The translations under genes were made by a program, and so were the position numbers. A stretch of DNA of 64,000 bases from Massilia varians (GTDB lineage: Bacteria; Pseudomonadota; Gammaproteobacteria; Burkholderiales; Burkholderiaceae_D), in assembly GCF_027923905.1 (NCBI RefSeq), contig NZ_AP026966.1, forward strand, positions 4,527,001 to 4,591,000. The letters run 5' to 3'. Each line of letters opens with the position of its first letter. Position 1 is the stretch's first letter. Positions 61,373-64,000 of the stretch are shown piece by piece. Below the pieces are notes generated by a model, which was not told where the DNA came from, searched no databases, and saw only the letters and a program-made list of their open reading frames with translations.

Positions 61373-62548
61373 TTATTGCAGCGACCCGGTGCTCGCCCCG
61401 GGTCCCCTGTAGGCCGGGTTGTTCGGGTCCATCTCCGGCGGTACCGCAAGCCTGGTCGGACGATCCGGGTAGATGCCCTCGCCCTTCCTGTAGGCGCGCA
61501 ACTGGTAGACGTAGGCCAGCACTTCCGCCACGGCCGAGAACAGCTTCTCCGGGATTTCTTCGTCGATGTCGGTGTGCTTGTAGAGCGCCCGGGCCAGGGC
61601 CGGTGCTTCGAGCAGGGTCACCTTGTGCTCGAGGCCGAGTTCGCGGATCTTCGCGGCGACCTCGTCGACACCCTTGGCCACCACCCGCGGCGCGCCCTTC
61701 TGGCCCTCGGCATACTTCAGCGCCACCGCATAGTGGGTCGGATTGGTGACGATCACATCCGCAGTGGGCACATTCTGCATCATGCGGCCGCGCGCCATTT
61801 CGCGCTGCATCTGGCGAATCTTCCCTTTGATCTGCGGATTGCCGTCCGACTCCTTCGATTCCTGGATCAGTTCCTGGCGCGTCATCTTCATCTTGTCGTG
61901 GTAGTGCCACAGCTGCCAGGGGCCGTCGATGGCGGCGATCACGCCCAGCGCGCCGGTAATGAACAGGAAAGCCTTGGCCACCAGTTCGCCCACGTGGGCG
62001 CTGCCGGCATTCAGCGGCTCGAGCGCCAAGCCGATCACCGCATCCTTCTGGCCCATGATGACCACCCAGGCCACGGCGCCGACCACCACGGTCTTGGCGA
62101 CGGCCTTCAGCAGCTCGATCAGGGCATTGGTGGAGAACATGTTGCCGATGCCCTTGATCGGGTCCAGCTTCATGAAGTTCGGCATGAACGCCTTGGACGA
62201 AAAATTCCAGCCGCCGATCAGGAGCGGCGAAGCCAGGGCCACCAGCATGATCAGGCCGGCCAGCGGCAGGCAGGCGAACAGCACCGCCACCAGGTCGGCG
62301 GTGATGCGTTCGATCAGGATGCTGGGGTTGAAGACCTGGTCACGGCTGAGCGACAGGCCGGACTGCATTGCCTGCTCCAGCTTGCCGATCAGGGAACCGC
62401 CCGTCATCCACAGGCCGGCGCCGGCGGTCATCAGGACGGTGAAGGTGGCGATTTCGCGCGAGCGGGGGACGTCGCCGTCTTCGCGCGCTTTCTCCAGCCT
62501 TCTGGGTGACGCGGGTTCGGTCTTTTCTGCGTCGCTGTCTTCCGACAT
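61373..62548 (-). CDS. flhB: Flagellar export switch protein FlhB
   Basis: FlhB controls substrate specificity after autocleavage. The 391-residue protein starts with the conserved acidic/basic SEDSDAEKTEPASPRRLEKA, has four membrane helices, and the autocleavage site in VIVTNPTHYAVALKYAEG. It has a Pro-rich C-terminal tail. Order flhB-flhA is normal. The stand-alone tail-like protein at 6.2 kb resembles residues after the cleavage site. Confidence 0.97.
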   Translation of the reverse strand: MSEDSDAEKTEPASPRRLEKAREDGDVPRSREIATFTVLMTAGAGLWMTGGSLIGKLEQAMQSGLSLSRDQVFNPSILIERITADLVAVLFACLPLAGLIMLVALASPLLIGGWNFSSKAFMPNFMKLDPIKGIGNMFSTNALIELLKAVAKTVVVGAVAWVVIMGQKDAVIGLALEPLNAGSAHVGELVAKAFLFITGALGVIAAIDGPWQLWHYHDKMKMTRQELIQESKESDGNPQIKGKIRQMQREMARGRMMQNVPTADVIVTNPTHYAVALKYAEGQKGAPRVVAKGVDEVAAKIRELGLEHKVTLLEAPALARALYKHTDIDEEIPEKLFSAVAEVLAYVYQLRAYRKGEGIYPDRPTRLAVPPEMDPNNPAYRGPGASTGSLQ

Positions 62549-62658
62549 GCCCTGCTCTCCTGTTGCTCGTACCGATCGAAAACAGGATTATCGCAGGTGT
62601 TGCCGTAGGGCTAGAAGCGGAAAAGGGTCGGGATTACCCTCCATTTGCCCGCATGCGA

Positions 62659-63204
62659 TCAATCGAACAGATCGGCTGCGAGGAAGGGCATCCCTTTTTC
62701 ATCCTTGGCCGAGACGATCGGTGCGGCCTGCAGCGGCCAGTCGATTGCCAGCGTCGGATCGTTCCAGACGATGCTGCGCTCGTGCTCGGGTGCGTAATAG
62801 TCCGTCGTCTTGTACACGAATTCCGCCGATTCCGACAGCACCACGAACCCATGGGCGAAGCCTTCCGGCACCCATAGCTGCGCCTTGTTCTCTGCACTCA
62901 AGATTTCTCCGACCCACTGGCCGAAGGTCGGTGACGAACGGCGCAGGTCGACCGCTACATCAAATACGCTGCCCGCCACCACGCGCACCAGCTTGCCCTG
63001 GGTTTGCTGCATTTGATAGTGCAGGCCGCGCAGGACGTGCCGGGCCGATTTCGAATGATTGTCCTGTACGAATTCCACCTTGCGGCCGACAGCTTCCTCG
63101 AACCGGGCCTGATGAAAACTCTCAAAAAAGAAGCCACGCTCGTCGCCGAACACGCGTGGCTCGACCAGCAAGACTTCAGGAATAGCCAAAGGAGTCATCT
63201 TCAT
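62659..63204 (-). CDS. rfbC: dTDP-4-dehydrorhamnose 3,5-epimerase RfbC
   Basis: RfbC converts dTDP-4-keto-6-deoxyglucose toward dTDP-L-rhamnose. The 181-residue protein has the cupin fold with PRVFGDERGFFFESFHQARF, VQDNHSKSARHVLRGLHYQM and LWVPEGFAHGFVVLSESAEF; the catalytic His is in RGLHYQ. The ATG at 63204 overlaps the rfbA stop by one base (TGATG). Confidence 0.95.
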   Translation of the reverse strand: MKMTPLAIPEVLLVEPRVFGDERGFFFESFHQARFEEAVGRKVEFVQDNHSKSARHVLRGLHYQMQQTQGKLVRVVAGSVFDVAVDLRRSSPTFGQWVGEILSAENKAQLWVPEGFAHGFVVLSESAEFVYKTTDYYAPEHERSIVWNDPTLAIDWPLQAAPIVSAKDEKGMPFLAADLFD

Positions 63205-64000
63205 CAAAACACCGTTTCTTTCAAAATACGCATCAGATACTGACCATAACCATTTTTCTTCATCGGCGCGGCCAGTTCCTCAAGCTGGGCGGCATTGATC
63301 CAGCCTTTACGGAAAGCGACCTCTTCCGGACAAGCCACCTTCAAACCCTGGCGGTGTTCGATCGTTGCGATAAACTGGCTTGCGTCCAGCAAGGACTCAT
63401 GGGTACCGGTATCGAGCCAGGCATAGCCTCGTCCCATGATCTCGACGTGAAGCTTGTCCATCTCCATATAAATCTTGTTCAGGTCGGTGATCTCGAGTTC
63501 GCCGCGCGCCGATGGTTCAATGGTGCGAGCGAACTCGGCAACGTTGTTGTCATAGAAGTAGAGCCCCGTTACCGCGTAGTTGGAACGCGGCGCCGCAGGC
63601 TTTTCTTCGAGGCTGACTGCCCTGCCCTCATCGTTGAATTCGACCACGCCATAACGCTCGGGATCATGGACGTGGTGGGCAAATACGCTTGCACATCCGT
63701 CGCGGGCATCCGCACGCTCGAGCAGCGTTACGAAGTCATGCCCGTAGAACAGGTTGTCACCCAAGGCCAAGGCTGAAGGTGAGTTACCCAGGAACTCCTT
63801 GCCGATCAGAAAAGCCTGGGCCAATCCATCTGGCGATTCCTGAACCGCATACGACAGGTTCAGGCCCCAACGGCTGCCGTCGCCAAGCAACTGCTGAAAC
63901 AAGGGCCTATCTCGTGGGGTCGAAATGATCAGAATATCGCGAATCCCACCAAGCATCAGCGTGCTGAGTGGGTAATAAATCATTGGCTTATCGAAAACTG
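63204..64000 (-). CDS. rfbA: Glucose-1-phosphate thymidylyltransferase RfbA, truncated by the window edge
   Basis: RfbA makes dTDP-glucose, the first step to dTDP-rhamnose. The first roughly 30 residues, with the GGxGTRL motif, lie outside the window. The frame is open to 64000, where [16 protein letters not shown] begins. [52 protein letters not shown] and [19 protein letters not shown] are diagnostic. It precedes rfbC and probably belongs to an rfbBDAC-like cluster. Confidence 0.96.
   Translation of the reverse strand, partial: VFDKPMIYYPLSTLMLGGIRDILIISTPRDRPLFQQLLGDGSRWGLNLSYAVQESPDGLAQAFLIGKEFLGNSPSALALGDNLFYGHDFVTLLERADARDGCASVFAHHVHDPERYGVVEFNDEGRAVSLEEKPAAPRSNYAVTGLYFYDNNVAEFARTIEPSARGELEITDLNKIYMEMDKLHVEIMGRGYAWLDTGTHESLLDASQFIATIEHRQGLKVACPEEVAFRKGWINAAQLEELAAPMKKNGYGQYLMRILKETVF

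Noticed and set aside
1..64000. CRISPR arrays, rRNA or tRNA genes
   Set aside because: No regularly spaced direct repeats and no rRNA or complete tRNA signatures were seen; the repeats present are dispersed palindromes.

Overview
The window is a high-GC chromosomal segment dominated by flagellar genes. Protein flavour, a flagellar layout mixing beta-proteobacterial and Pseudomonas-like traits (fliBC-flaG-fliDST, flgA / flgB-L, flhBA-flhFG-fliA-motCD) and the style of the extragenic palindromes suggest a Massilia-like member of the Oxalobacteraceae (Burkholderiales). That placement is inference; no rRNA or tRNA gene is present to confirm it.

Layout. 0.2-8.2 kb: flagellin lysine methylase, flagellin, FlaG, cap FliD, chaperones FliS/FliT, a short FliK-like/FlhB-tail-like pair and two tandem YcgR-type PilZ brake genes. 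8.2-9.5 kb: a LuxR-type response regulator divergent from an NsrR-type regulator. 9.6-24.3 kb: fliE divergent from fliFGH, then fliIJK isolated between two near-identical, oppositely oriented 1415-bp IS110/IS1111-type insertion sequences, then fliLMNOPQR. 24.4-29.4 kb: a DUF5329-like protein, a YvbH-like PH-domain protein, an IS1595-type element inserted at a terminator, and a TonB-dependent receptor. 30.0-42.7 kb: flgBCDEFGHIJKL on the minus strand, divergent from flgA and a sigma28-driven flgMN. 42.8-52.3 kb: accessory genes (membrane protein, GH43-like protein, PhyH-type dioxygenase, glycosyltransferase, globin-coupled GGDEF/EAL protein, M35 metallopeptidase) and a TnpB-only IS200/IS605-type element. 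52.4-62.5 kb: motCD, fliA, flhF/flhG, a WecA-like transferase, flhA and flhB. 62.6-64 kb: rfbC and a truncated rfbA from a dTDP-rhamnose locus.

The genes together specify nearly a whole polar-type flagellum: export gate (FlhAB, FliOPQR), ATPase complex (FliHIJ), MS and C ring (FliFGMN), rod, hook and filament (Flg proteins, FliC, FliD), stator (MotCD), placement (FlhFG), the late-gene switch (FliA/FlgM) and c-di-GMP braking (two YcgR proteins, plus a globin-coupled c-di-GMP enzyme). FlhDC, MotAB and chemotaxis genes are not in the window.

The most unusual signals are: twin IS1111-type elements docked precisely at the edge of a genome-wide palindromic repeat on both sides of fliIJK, each with a candidate bridge-RNA region; a TnpB/omega-RNA element whose removal would extend the adjacent peptidase reading frame; a segmental duplication that copied ycgR with its upstream junction; an Ala-rich insertion in the hook protein; a FlhG with a degenerate Walker A; and a 113-bp palindrome abutting the flgM sigma28 promoter.
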